From contig NZ_PYFW01000006.1 of assembly GCF_003020125.1 (NCBI RefSeq), positions 248,001 through 312,000 on the forward strand: DNA of 64,000 bases, written 5' to 3'. A program made the position numbers and the translations under genes. Every line of letters begins with the position of its first letter. The first letter of the stretch is position 1. Below, piece by piece: positions 34,024-43,586 of the stretch. The stretch is from Bradyrhizobium sp. MOS003. GTDB taxonomy: Bacteria; Pseudomonadota; Alphaproteobacteria; Rhizobiales; Xanthobacteraceae. The notes under the pieces were generated by a model. That model saw only the letters and a list, made by a program, of their open reading frames with translations, searched no databases and was not told where the DNA came from.

Positions 34024-36807
34024 TCACGCCGCGCTGACGGCCTCAAGCTCGGCCGCAAGGAACTGCTTTTCAAATGCCTGCGCAGGTATCGGACGGCCGA
34101 AGAAATAGCCCTGACCTTCTTCGCATCCCATGCTGACCAGCAAGTCGGCGGTTGCACGATCCTCGATGCCTTCCGCCACCACGGTGAGACCGAGCTGCTT
34201 GCTGAGGCCGATGGTCGAACCGACGATCGCCGCGTCGTCGGAATTCGACAGCAGACCGGACACGAACGACCGGTCGATCTTGAGCCCGTCGAGTGGAAAC
34301 TTCTTCAGATAGCTCAGGCTCGCGTAACCAGTGCCGAAATCGTCGAACAGGATGCGAACGCCGAGTTGCTGAATGCGCTTGAACATGTCGAGCACGCGGC
34401 CTTCGTCATTGAGCAGGATGTCTTCGGTCACCTCGATTTCGAGCAGCGACGGTGTAAGCCCCGTCGATTTCAGCAATGTCGCAACCGAGTGCGCGAGATC
34501 GCCGGAGTGGAGCTGCGACGGCGACAGGTTGATCGCGACCCGCACGCCGCTTCCTGAAAGCTCCCAGCCGCGCGCCTGACGGCAGGCGGTTTCCATCACC
34601 CAATTCGCGATCCGCTCTGACAGTGCCGAGGTGTTGACCACCGGCATGAACTCTCCGGGCGAGACGTAGCCGCGCACGGGGTGCCGCCAACGGATCAGCG
34701 CTTCGGCGCCAACCAGGCTGCCGTCGATCAGACGAACCTGCGGCTGGTAGAACAGCTCGAACTCGCCGCGATCCGCGGCGAGCGCCAGCTCGCTCTCCAG
34801 CGTCAGCCGGCTCTCCAGCTCCTGCCTGATCGCAGCCTCGAAGATCACATGGCTGCCGCGCCGCGTCATCTTTGCCTTGCTCAGTGCCAGATGAGCATTG
34901 CTGAGAAGTTCGTCGGCGCCCTGTCCGCCTTCGCCATAGACCGCGACGCCGATGCTGATCCTGACGCGATGCTGGCGCGTTCCCGTGGCGAGGGGCGTTT
35001 CGAATGCACGCGCGATCCGCTCGGCGAATTTCGCGATCGGCTCACTGCCATCCACGGCTTCGCGCGCGATGGCGAATTCATCTCCGCTGAGCCGTGCGAC
35101 GATCGCCCCATCTCCCGCCTGCCCCTCCAGGCGAACGGCAACCGCCTGCAGCACCAGGTCTCCCGCCGAATGCCCCAGCATGTCGTTGATGCTCTGGAAG
35201 CCGTCGAGTCCGATGACGAGCAACGCGACCTCGCGAGGCTTTCGCGCCGCATTCGCTATCATGCGGACCAGGCCGGCATGCAGCGTGTTGCGATTGGCAA
35301 GGTCGGTCAGCGCGTCATGTTCGGCAAGATATTTGACGCGTTCGGCTTCGCGCTTGCGGACCGAGATGTCGCGCAGGATCGCGCCGTACTGAAAACCTTC
35401 CGTGCCCTGCCAGCCCGAGAAGCTCGCCTCGACGGAGAAGGTTTCACCGTTCTTGCGCCGGCCCTCGAACTCGACGACGACTGCGCCGCCCGGAACAAGG
35501 AGCGCCTGACGCGCGGCGTCGTGCATGGACGGCCTTGCACTGCCGTCCGCCGGCGCGGCGCACAGCGTTTCGAACGGACGGCCGATCATCTCTGCCGGGC
35601 CGTAGCCGAAGATCGCGCTCGCGCCGGGATTCCAGACCGTGATCCGGTGATCCTCGTCGGTGCAGACGAGACCGTCGCCAAGCGACATCGCAATGCGGTG
35701 AAAGCGGCTCTCGGCGATGCGTCCCAGCAGGCCGCGGAAATCGATTTCATCCAGCGCAATCGCGGTCAGATAAGCGACGATCGCGATGTGGAACAGCGAC
35801 GTGTCGATGACGAGGGACCATCTCGCCTGCACGAGGATTGCGACGATCTCGATAGCCGCCCCGGCGGCGACCAGGGCTGCGACGCGAATTCCCGGCGCGA
35901 GGCGGCGCCACGAATACAGCATCAGCAGGCAGATCACACCCAGGCCCAGGATCATGCCGATATCGGACGTCCAGCGCAGCATCCGGCCTTGAAGGATCGA
36001 TTCCGCGGCCAGCGCCTGGAGGACCGGCCCAGAGACGATCTTGCCGTTGGGAACGCTGAAGCGGTCGCCGAGCTCGAGCGCGGTGGCGCCGACGATGACC
36101 TTCTTGTCCTTCAGCTTGTCGAGAGCAGCAGTATCGCCGCGCAGCACGTCGACATAGGAGACAACAGGAATGGAGGACGCACGAATGCTGAAATCGATCA
36201 GGAAAGGCGGCCGCCGGTTGGCATCCTTCCCGGCCAGCACGACGGCCATCGACGGTATCAAGGCATCGCCGAGATTCTCGCCGAACGGATAGCGCCGAAC
36301 GAGCCCGTCGGGTTCGATTGCGACGTTGACGACGGCCGGCCACGACTGGTTGCTGAAACCCTTCATGGGGCGATTGATGTGCGCAGCGCCACCATTCGGC
36401 GCCGGCTGCTTGAAGGACGGCAGGATCGTCGAGCCGCCGACATCGCGAAGGGCCTGGAGGAAGGCTTCGTCGGACGCCGGATCCGAGGGCGTGCTGAAAT
36501 CGACGTCGAAGGCGATGTCCCCGGCTCCCGCCACCGCGAGCCTGCTCAGCAGCTCCGCGTGGAGCCGACGTGGCCAGGGCCACACCCCGATTTGTTCGAT
36601 CGAGGTTGCGTCGATGGCCACCACGACGACATTGCCGCTGGCGTCACGCGACTGCCAGCCGAACCGCAGATCGGTGAGCGCGTTGCGAAGCGCGCCATGC
36701 CATCCCGTGGACAGCACGATCGCAAGCGCGATCGCGACGAGAATATGCGGCCGATAGCGTTTCACCCGATCCTCCCGCGCACCCGCTTCTGCAGGTGCGT
36801 CCCTCAT
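34024..36807 (-). CDS. CHASE2-PAS-GGDEF-EAL membrane sensor
   Basis: A 927-residue protein. An N-terminal helix precedes a CHASE2 periplasmic domain (about 45-270; VVVVAIDATSIEQIGVWPWPR), then three membrane helices (about 285-355), a PAS domain (375-495; DEDHRITVWNPGASAIFGYG), a GGDEF domain (510-660) and an EAL domain (680-920). The cyclase signature reads RLSGDEFAIA, S for the first G, which may lower cyclase activity. EAL residues look complete (GAEALIRW, EIEVTEDILL, LFDDFGTGYASLSYLKKFP, VVAEGIED). It senses an envelope signal and sets c-di-GMP. The FecR gene starts 1250 bases upstream on the same strand, ending 17 bases before this start. Confidence 0.9.
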   Translation of the reverse strand: MRDAPAEAGAREDRVKRYRPHILVAIALAIVLSTGWHGALRNALTDLRFGWQSRDASGNVVVVAIDATSIEQIGVWPWPRRLHAELLSRLAVAGAGDIAFDVDFSTPSDPASDEAFLQALRDVGGSTILPSFKQPAPNGGAAHINRPMKGFSNQSWPAVVNVAIEPDGLVRRYPFGENLGDALIPSMAVVLAGKDANRRPPFLIDFSIRASSIPVVSYVDVLRGDTAALDKLKDKKVIVGATALELGDRFSVPNGKIVSGPVLQALAAESILQGRMLRWTSDIGMILGLGVICLLMLYSWRRLAPGIRVAALVAAGAAIEIVAILVQARWSLVIDTSLFHIAIVAYLTAIALDEIDFRGLLGRIAESRFHRIAMSLGDGLVCTDEDHRITVWNPGASAIFGYGPAEMIGRPFETLCAAPADGSARPSMHDAARQALLVPGGAVVVEFEGRRKNGETFSVEASFSGWQGTEGFQYGAILRDISVRKREAERVKYLAEHDALTDLANRNTLHAGLVRMIANAARKPREVALLVIGLDGFQSINDMLGHSAGDLVLQAVAVRLEGQAGDGAIVARLSGDEFAIAREAVDGSEPIAKFAERIARAFETPLATGTRQHRVRISIGVAVYGEGGQGADELLSNAHLALSKAKMTRRGSHVIFEAAIRQELESRLTLESELALAADRGEFELFYQPQVRLIDGSLVGAEALIRWRHPVRGYVSPGEFMPVVNTSALSERIANWVMETACRQARGWELSGSGVRVAINLSPSQLHSGDLAHSVATLLKSTGLTPSLLEIEVTEDILLNDEGRVLDMFKRIQQLGVRILFDDFGTGYASLSYLKKFPLDGLKIDRSFVSGLLSNSDDAAIVGSTIGLSKQLGLTVVAEGIEDRATADLLVSMGCEEGQGYFFGRPIPAQAFEKQFLAAELEAVSAA

Positions 36808-36823
36808 CCCCTAGGAAATCGCC

Positions 36824-38059
36824 TCAGCGTCTGCCGTAGGCGTGGCCGTGGCCATTGCTGCCGTTACCGCCGCCGTTGCCATTGCCGTTGTCGTTGTTGC
36901 CCCTGCCGTTGCCGGTGGCGCCGCTATTGCCGTTCCCGTTGCCGTTGTTGCCGTTACCGCTATTGCCGTTGTTACCGTTGCCGTTGTTGCCGGAGTTTCC
37001 GGGGCTGTCGCTGGATGCACCTGATGCCGCTGCCGCGATCGCCGCACTCGCAGCCGATGCGCTGCTTCCGGCAGTTGCCGCACCGCTCGTCGTTGCCGCA
37101 GTCTGGACGGAGCTGTTGGAGGTCGGCGTGTTGGATTTGCCGTCGCTCCAGACCGTCTCGGAACCGGCGCTGGCGTTCGCGTTGCGCACCTGTCCGGGAG
37201 CAGCCGCGCCGCGGGCGAGCCCATTGGTGACCTTGTGGACATTCAGCTTGACCTCGCCGAGCGAGCTCGAGATGCGCACGACGCCGGCCTTGCCGGCATG
37301 ACCTCCGGCCGCCTGATGCGATGCCTTCGGCACGCCAGCCGCCTTGGTCCCCTTGTCGATCGGGCCGAGCGCATGGACCGCATGGCCAGTCGCGGCATTG
37401 CGCGGCGCTGACAGTCCCGATTTTGGCACGGGCACACGCTCGATCGTCGAGGCGCGGGGTTTGCCGTGCTCGATCGGATTGAACGTGCCTGCGCCGCTCA
37501 AGCTGAGACCGGGCTTGCCGCGTTCAAAGACGGTGGCCGCCTGCCCCGGCATGACCTGGGCGATCTGTCCCGTCTTGAAGTCGGAGACTTCGACCTGGCC
37601 GCGAAGCACGCCGACCTTGGTGCTGCCGGCACCCACCGTGACGCTGAACTGCGTTCCCTTCACCACGGCGGCGAGATAGGGCGTCTCGACCTCGAAATGC
37701 TTGACGTTGCGCTTCTCGACCTCGAGCAGGATCGATCCCGCCCGCTGGATGATGGTGGTCGAAAGCCCATCCTTCTTCTCGGCCGGCAGGCCGACCACGG
37801 AGTTGGGCGAGATCAGGATGGTTTCCTCGCCGCGGACGAGCAGCACCCGGCCATTGCGTCCGGTGCGGATGGTATTGCCGGGCTTGAGCGTCGCGTCCTG
37901 GTTCAGCGACACCTGTTGCGCGCCGTCGGTCGCGACCCAGACCTCACCGGTCGCCTTGCTGACCGACCAGACGCCATCCTCCGCGGCGAATGCCCCGCAA
38001 GCCGTTCCCACGGTCAGCGCCACCACGAAGGCACACCGCATTCCAATTCTGCCAAGCAT
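36824..38059 (-). CDS. FecR-domain periplasmic protein with Asn/Gly-rich tail
   Basis: A 411-residue protein with signal peptide (to about residue 25, CGAFAAEDG), a FecR domain (about 30-185; GNTIRTGRNGRVLLVRGEETILISPNSVV and FEVETPYLAAVVKGTQFSV), a linker, and a C-terminal region from about 330 dominated by NGNGNN and Ala/Ser runs ending HGHAYGRR. Unlike sigma-linked FecR it has no cytoplasmic part. FecR followed by CHASE2 proteins is a recurring pair and probably forms one signalling unit. The tail is low complexity and may contact the envelope. Confidence 0.85.
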   Translation of the reverse strand: MLGRIGMRCAFVVALTVGTACGAFAAEDGVWSVSKATGEVWVATDGAQQVSLNQDATLKPGNTIRTGRNGRVLLVRGEETILISPNSVVGLPAEKKDGLSTTIIQRAGSILLEVEKRNVKHFEVETPYLAAVVKGTQFSVTVGAGSTKVGVLRGQVEVSDFKTGQIAQVMPGQAATVFERGKPGLSLSGAGTFNPIEHGKPRASTIERVPVPKSGLSAPRNAATGHAVHALGPIDKGTKAAGVPKASHQAAGGHAGKAGVVRISSSLGEVKLNVHKVTNGLARGAAAPGQVRNANASAGSETVWSDGKSNTPTSNSSVQTAATTSGAATAGSSASAASAAIAAAASGASSDSPGNSGNNGNGNNGNSGNGNNGNGNGNSGATGNGRGNNDNGNGNGGGNGSNGHGHAYGRR

Positions 38060-38189
38060 GACGATCCCCAGTCCGCGTTACAGCCGGATCTGAGGGGTAT
38101 CCGAAACCACTCAAGAGAGGATTAGCGGCAAGCAGCCAGCCGAGGGGCTGCCTTAACCAATCATTGACCATAAAAAACTATGAAAAATC

Positions 38190-39986
38190 ATGCAGCTAAC
38201 GAAGCCTTACCGTTCCATCGAAGAAGCTCCGTCAAACTACGGGGACAGGTTCGCTGCGCGGGCTGAGAAGCGGCATCTCCTTACCGCGCTGGTGGTGTTG
38301 GCACCGATTTTCGCGGGTATTCCACACGCCTTCGCTCAGCAGGCGAACCAGCCGGGCTTCGATCCGCGCCAGCCCGAGAAATATTTCGATAACCAAACCG
38401 AGCGGGAATCGCTGAGCCGGCCTTCGGTTCAGCTTCCGAGCGTCAGACAGCCGAACACCGGCGGGGATACCAAGCCGCAATTCATGCTGCGCGGCGTCAC
38501 CGTCAGGGGCGCCCACGCGGTCTCCCAGGATCGTATGGCCACGGTCTATCAGCCCTATCTCGGCAAGCAGGTTTCGCAGGCGGATCTCGCTGCGATCGCC
38601 GGCGCGATTAGCGAGCTCTACCGCGCCGACGGATTCCATCTGAGCCGGGCCATCGTGCCGCCGCAGGACATTGCCGATGGCCGCGTCCGGATCCAGGTGA
38701 TCGAAGGCGCCATCGTGCAGGCCGAGCTGAAGGGCGACGGCGCCGAGCAGTTCGGCGTAAGGCCGATGCTCGGGCCAATTCTAGCCGAGCAGCCGTCGCG
38801 CCTGCCGACACTCGAACGTCAGCTCTTCCTCATCAACGGCAGGCCGGGCGTCCGGATCACCGATACCGCGCTGGAGGAGATCGGTGGTGCGACCGGCCGC
38901 TTCCGCCTCATCATCTTCTTGAAGACCTGGCACCTCTTCTCCTCGTTCGGCCTGGACAATCTCGGATCGTCATCGGTCGGCCCGTGGCAGACCTACGCGA
39001 CCGGCGCCTTCAACTCCTACCTCACGCCTGGAGACACGCTGGCAGTCAACCTGTCGACGATTGCCAACGACCCGCGCCAGCTCGGGTTCACGCGCTTGTC
39101 CTACGACGCGCCGGTCGGCATCGACGGTCTGCGCCTCGGTGGGTCGGTGCTGTACAGCGCGGTCAGGCCGGGCGATGCCCGCCGTCTCGACAGCGACATC
39201 ACCACGACCGAGGCGTTCGAACTGCGGGCCAGCATCGTCCCGCTCCAGTCGCAATCCTCCACGCTCACCTTGACTGCGGCGACGACCTTCAGCAACGTGT
39301 CCGAGCACGACCGTTACGGTCCCTGGTACAACGACCATATCAGGACCGCGAGCCTGACCGCCGATTACCGGCTGCAGGATCGCTTCGGCGGCACCAATCT
39401 TGCGACGCTGACCTACCGCCACGGCCTCGACATCTTCGGCGCCTCGCATTTCGACGACGACCTGTTGTCGCGCGCCGGTGCCTCCTCGAACTTCTCGGTG
39501 CTGAACCTCTGGTTCACGCGCTACCAGACGCTCAGCGATGCCTGGTCGCTCAAGCTCTCGGCGGCGAGCCAGACGGCATCGAGGCCGTTGTTCACCTCGC
39601 AGCAATTCTATCTCGGCGGCGCGGCGTTCGGCCGGGGCTATGGGGCGGCCGAGATCAGCGGCGACAACGGCCTTGCCGGCTCGCTAGAACTGCGCTTCGA
39701 CCAGAAGCTCAATTTCCGCTACTGGACCGGCTATCAGCTCTACGCCTTTGGCGACGCCGGCGCAGTCTGGAATGACGGTTACCGCCTGAGCGACGGCCTC
39801 TCACTGACGTCGGCCGGAGCCGGTGCGCGCTTCTTCATGCCCGACGATCTCCAGGCCGATCTCGGCGTGGCCGTGCCTCTGAGCTACCGGGCGCCGGACA
39901 ACCAGCGCCGCAGCCCGCGCTTCCTGCTCACCCTGTCGAGCGCATTCCGGCTCTGCCCCGAACGCGGCAAGTCCGGCTGTCTCTAG
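38190..39986 (+). CDS. ShlB/FhaC-family TpsB outer-membrane transporter
   Basis: A 598-residue two-partner-secretion translocator. After a 50-residue leader with the signal (LVVLAPIFAGIPHAFAQQ) comes a POTRA region (about 98-240; FMLRGVTVRGAHAVSQDRMATVYQPYLGKQVSQADLAAIAGAISELYRADG) and a beta-barrel with LGGAAFGRGYGAAEISGDNGLAGSLELRFD near 475-510, which includes the conserved RGY motif of the plug-contacting loop. No TpsA exoprotein gene is in the window. Divergent from the FecR gene over 130 bp, so common control is likely. Confidence 0.88.
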   Translation: MQLTKPYRSIEEAPSNYGDRFAARAEKRHLLTALVVLAPIFAGIPHAFAQQANQPGFDPRQPEKYFDNQTERESLSRPSVQLPSVRQPNTGGDTKPQFMLRGVTVRGAHAVSQDRMATVYQPYLGKQVSQADLAAIAGAISELYRADGFHLSRAIVPPQDIADGRVRIQVIEGAIVQAELKGDGAEQFGVRPMLGPILAEQPSRLPTLERQLFLINGRPGVRITDTALEEIGGATGRFRLIIFLKTWHLFSSFGLDNLGSSSVGPWQTYATGAFNSYLTPGDTLAVNLSTIANDPRQLGFTRLSYDAPVGIDGLRLGGSVLYSAVRPGDARRLDSDITTTEAFELRASIVPLQSQSSTLTLTAATTFSNVSEHDRYGPWYNDHIRTASLTADYRLQDRFGGTNLATLTYRHGLDIFGASHFDDDLLSRAGASSNFSVLNLWFTRYQTLSDAWSLKLSAASQTASRPLFTSQQFYLGGAAFGRGYGAAEISGDNGLAGSLELRFDQKLNFRYWTGYQLYAFGDAGAVWNDGYRLSDGLSLTSAGAGARFFMPDDLQADLGVAVPLSYRAPDNQRRSPRFLLTLSSAFRLCPERGKSGCL

Positions 39987-40139
39987 TTGGTCTGTGGGTC
40001 TCGCCGGGGGCGACATGCGGCCCTTTTGCGGCGTTGCTCACAGACTTGCCTAAATTTAATCCGGTAACCTGCTCACGGTCACTCGATCCGGGAGTTACCA
40101 ATGGCCATGTTCAGCGGAACGTGATTAGAGACGAGACGA

Positions 40140-40970
40140 ATGAAGCGGGTTTTCGCAGTCCTGGCATTTCTCTGCGTCCTCGGCGTCGGGGAATATTTCG
40201 TCGTCAGCCGGTTCGCGATCCGCCACGAAACTTTGGCCCTGTATGACGCGGCGCGGCAGCGGCCGATCTCGGTCGAGGTGGCGGTGCGGCGCGATTACGA
40301 GACCAAGGCCAATCTCGGCCTCTGGAAACTCCCGCTCGCCATCATCAGCAACGGCAACACCGTCAAGGCCACCGAATATTCCTTCCTCGCCAACGTGCTC
40401 GCCGCACGCGGCTATATGGTTGCCAGCATTCAGCAGGACCTGCCGAGCGATCCGCCCTTGATGACCCATGTCGGTCAGCCATATGTCGGCCGGCGCGAGG
40501 TCTATATCCGCTGCGAAGCCAACATTCTTTTCGTGCTGGACAAGCTGAAGAGGCAGCAGGAGAACGTCGATTACGACCACGTCACCCTCGTCGGTCATTC
40601 CAACGGCGGCGATGTCTCCATGTATGTGGCCCATCAGCACCCGGAACTGGTGTCGAAGGTGATCACGCTCGACAATCTGCGGGTGCCTTTCGTGCTCAGC
40701 GACGGCATGAAGATCCTGTCCTTCCGGTCGAAGGACCCGCATTTCCAGACCGATCCCGGCGTGCTGCCGACGCCGGAAGAGGCCAAGGCGCGCGGTATCG
40801 ACATCGTCCATACCGGCGCGCAGCACACGGAAATGAGCGATCGTGGGCCCAACTCGGTCAAGGAGAAGATCCAGGAGACGCTCGATCGCTTCCTGCGTGA
40901 CAGCGCCAGCAGCGCGCTCGCGCCGGCTGATACGAAAAGCCCGATGATCATGAATCCGGGCGACTATTAG
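40140..40970 (+). CDS. Exported alpha/beta-hydrolase
   Basis: A 276-residue protein with an N-terminal signal or anchor (MKRVFAVLAFLCVLGVGEYFV). The nucleophile elbow is VTLVGHSNGGDVSMY (Ser in GHSNG); the acid and histidine are likely in the ITLDNLRVPF region and HTGAQHTEMSDRGP. Family members are esterases or dipeptidyl-peptidase-like enzymes; no closer call. Transcribed alone after the TpsB gene with a 150 bp gap. Confidence 0.75.
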   Translation: MKRVFAVLAFLCVLGVGEYFVVSRFAIRHETLALYDAARQRPISVEVAVRRDYETKANLGLWKLPLAIISNGNTVKATEYSFLANVLAARGYMVASIQQDLPSDPPLMTHVGQPYVGRREVYIRCEANILFVLDKLKRQQENVDYDHVTLVGHSNGGDVSMYVAHQHPELVSKVITLDNLRVPFVLSDGMKILSFRSKDPHFQTDPGVLPTPEEAKARGIDIVHTGAQHTEMSDRGPNSVKEKIQETLDRFLRDSASSALAPADTKSPMIMNPGDY

Positions 40971-41290
40971 CCGGGAATCCTTTGCGGCAGATCAAGGCGG
41001 CTCCGAGGCGCCAGGATAAAAAGCCAATATGGCCTCGGAGAGATAGCGTGCCGAACTATATCGAAAGTCTTGATACGAAAGGTCTCGGCCCGAGAAGTCT
41101 CGTTACGAAAGAGTTCGACATAAGACGTATTGGCCTGCCCGCGGCGAGAATGCTGGCATTCGCTCGACATCTCGATCGTTCGGTCCGCAAGCTGCTTCGT
41201 TCGATCCTCGCCCGCATTGATCTCTCGCAATTTCCGGGATCGTGCTGCGGATAGCATGGCGGTCGCCAACGAATTCATGAAGGTTGCCCT
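40971..41290. other. Intergenic stretch before the cytochrome gene
   Basis: About 320 bases. Small frames on both strands lack binding sites. Two short related segments, TACGAAAGGTCTCG and TCTCGTTACGAAAGAG (around 41076-41113), give the region a repetitive look; nothing else recognisable. Confidence 0.4.
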
Positions 41291-41608
41291 ATGCGTCAGC
41301 ATTTGAGACGAATTTGCCTGCTGCTAGCCGTAATCTCGAGCTTCGGCACGTCGTCCGTTCTCGCAGCCGATGCCGATCACGGTGCCGACCTCGCCAAGCG
41401 CTGGTGCGCAAGCTGCCATGTCGTCGCGAACGGCCAGACCCAGGCGAGCGCCGACGTCCCCTCCTTTGTCTCCGTTGCCCGCAGGCCGGACTTCAGTCCG
41501 GAAAGGCTCGCCTTCTTCCTGCTCGATCCGCACCCGAAGATGCCGAATTTCCCCCTAAGCCGAACCGAAGCTGGCGATATCGCGGCCTACATCGCATCGC
41601 TGCGCTGA
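41291..41608 (+). CDS. Class I c-type cytochrome
   Basis: A 105-residue protein with signal peptide (to SVLAAD), a single heme-binding motif WCASCHVV, and the distal Met ligand in HPKMPNFPLS. The last helix TEAGDIAAYIASL is typical of small class I cytochromes. It acts in the periplasm as an electron carrier; the partner oxidase or dehydrogenase is not nearby. AAGG precedes the ATG. Confidence 0.9.
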   Translation: MRQHLRRICLLLAVISSFGTSSVLAADADHGADLAKRWCASCHVVANGQTQASADVPSFVSVARRPDFSPERLAFFLLDPHPKMPNFPLSRTEAGDIAAYIASLR

Positions 41609-41836
41609 AGCAGAACATCTTGAGGTCGAATCGATCGCTGCGGCTCGTTCACCCTCCCGCTTGCGTACCTCCGGCATTGCAGCAATCGGGACTCAACTCG
41701 TTACGCGCAGAGGACGACGCCTGCCACAAATGCAAATCCCTGTCGGCAGTCCGACAGGGATCAGCAGAACGGCTGACGGACGGCGAACGAGCCCGTTCGG
41801 TGGCCCGTCGTCGACCTTGGATGCGCAAGCAGAGAA

Positions 41837-42178
41837 TCAGGACTTCCCTTTGCCCGGATGCATGAGGCTGCCGGTCATCTGGCGCATGTGATCTCCGGCG
41901 CTGGTGAACTGGCTGCGCAGGAAGTCAGACTGGATTCGCATCGCTTCCTGGAGGTCGGTGGCATGAACCAGCTTGCGCGCATGCTCGAAGGCCGACTTCA
42001 TGTTCTGCTCGGTGAAAACCAGCGCCTGCTTCGACACCTCCGTCCCGGCTCCTGGAACGGACGACATCGATTTGGTGGCGGCTTCGAAAAACATGCCGAA
42101 TGCTTTTTCCGCCTGATCAATTGTCTTCTCGGCCAGGTCGCGCAGTTCGGCCGGAACTTCGAGCTTCGGTTCGATCAT
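41837..42178 (-). CDS. Phasin-family protein
   Basis: A 113-residue protein from ATG 42178 (MIEPKLEVPAELRDLAEKTI), GGGAG upstream. The helical core DQAEKAFGMFFEAATKSM, FTEQNMKSAFEHARKLVHATDLQEAMRIQSDFLRSQFTSAGDHMRQM is the phasin_2 pattern, binding polyhydroxyalkanoate granules. No synthase gene lies nearby, as is usual for phasins in this lineage. Confidence 0.85.
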   Translation of the reverse strand: MIEPKLEVPAELRDLAEKTIDQAEKAFGMFFEAATKSMSSVPGAGTEVSKQALVFTEQNMKSAFEHARKLVHATDLQEAMRIQSDFLRSQFTSAGDHMRQMTGSLMHPGKGKS

Positions 42179-42346
42179 GGTCGCACTCCCTTCGTTTTCC
42201 CAATTGAGTACCACACTTGCCGGATCGCCTTCCAGCGGCCAGGCTCGGGGACACCGGGTTTGTGGAACGTTGCCGGCGGTCCGGCTCCGGCGCGGAAACG
42301 AACGGGAGGTTGAAAGTGGGGGGCGTAAGGCCGGCGCGCGGCCGGC

Positions 42347-42532
42347 TCAGGACAAGGGGTGCTCTGGAAGAGCCTCTTCGATGGCAAGGTCTTCGACCAG
42401 CTTGATGACCTCGAAACGCTGTCGCGGCGCGAGCTTCAGAAACGCGCGGAGCAAGCGCAGGCTTTCGACCGTGCTGCTCGCGGGCGCACCGACCTTGAGG
42501 TGCAGTTCAGCCGCGAAACTGAGGTTTTTCAT
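42347..42532 (-). CDS. Small helical hypothetical protein
   Basis: A 61-residue protein from ATG 42532: MKNLSFAAELHLKVGAPASS, then TVESLRLLRAFLKLAPRQRFEVIKLVEDLA. AGGTG lies four bases upstream. The APRQRFEVIKLVEDLA helix is amphipathic. No function recognised. Confidence 0.55.
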   Translation of the reverse strand: MKNLSFAAELHLKVGAPASSTVESLRLLRAFLKLAPRQRFEVIKLVEDLAIEEALPEHPLS

Positions 42533-43185
42533 CTCGCACCTATTCACAAGCATCGGCTTCGTGAGCCACTCGAGAACCGAACGCCATGACAAGACGCCAT
42601 AACGCGCCCCTTCGCGACGAACTCCCGGCCGGGTGGCCCGGCGGGTTGGCACGCCGAACGACATGTTCATACGGCCCGCTCAACCACAGGGTTGCAATTA
42701 TGCCAAGGAACAACCCCTCCGGCAAGCCCAACAGTGGCTTCAGCGTTGCTTCGTCCGCATCGCACCACGGCAATTCCCGATAACAGGTATATCGACCGCC
42801 GTCACCCACCTGCGTCAAGAAGCGGCATCAATCACGCACACGGCCCGGATCGCTGTCTATCGGGGCAAACGTTTCTGCTTGTTTCCGACATGAACGGACA
42901 TTGGCGACGAATTGGCGCTTCTCCAGCGCAGACACGTAATTGTTGAGCCTCGCCCTGGCGATTGTATCAGCACGAAATGCATATCGATCCGGCAGCCGAT
43001 CTCCAACGTCCTGTCCCGGGAACGGCTGTCGCCTCGGGAATTCATCCGGTCCTGATATGTCTCCGCCCGTGAACCGTTGTCCGTGACCGAACGACCAAGG
43101 CGTTGCGACACGGCCACGCAGACAACGGGCGCCATGGCTGAAAACTCTTCGATTCGGGCGCGCCTCAGCACCAAAGGACGACGGC
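42533..43185. other. 650 bp without a supported gene
   Basis: Several frames of 60-105 codons exist but their composition is poor and no family motif appears. The best is a minus-strand start at 43043 (MNSRGDSRSRDRTLEIGCRI), with AGGA just upstream; it could be a decayed small gene. No terminator or RNA structure recognised. Confidence 0.4.
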
Positions 43186-43542
43186 ATGCTTTCTCGCTGC
43201 GATCTCATCAAGGGCGCCGCGGTCGCGCTTTTTACCCTCTCGATACAAGGCGCATGGGCGCAGGAGACCAAGATGAACCTGTTCAAGATCGTCACCATCA
43301 AGGACGAAATCGTCGTCGGGCTGTCGGCGGATGAGCTTCAGGCGCTCGGCGGCAATGATGCGAGCGCGATTGCGCACGCGCTGGCGCAGAAGGGCGATCT
43401 CACGGTCTGGCAATATAACGTGCATCGCGGCCCGAACGGTGAGTTGCAGCAGGCGCCGACCGCCAGGATCGGGCTCTTGGCGAACGCCTCGCTCCGCGTC
43501 GAGCCCTATACGACGCCTTACCAGATTGTGCCGCATCCGTGA
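43186..43542 (+). CDS. Small exported hypothetical protein
   Basis: A 118-residue protein with a signal peptide (KGAAVALFTLSIQGAWAQE) and a mixed alpha/beta body: MNLFKIVTIKDEIVVGLSAD, ELQALGGNDASAIAHALAQK, LTVWQYNVHRGPNGEL, TARIGLLANASLRVEPY. No cysteine or metal motif. Function unknown. Confidence 0.65.
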   Translation: MLSRCDLIKGAAVALFTLSIQGAWAQETKMNLFKIVTIKDEIVVGLSADELQALGGNDASAIAHALAQKGDLTVWQYNVHRGPNGELQQAPTARIGLLANASLRVEPYTTPYQIVPHP

Positions 43543-43586
43543 GCGGCAGACTGGCACGCCCGCGGCCAAGACCGCAGGCGTGTCTG

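Noticed and set aside
34681..37230. 849-codon plus-strand open frame.
   Set aside because: It is antisense to the CHASE2-GGDEF-EAL and FecR genes; long antisense frames are expected at this GC content and no domain is readable in it.
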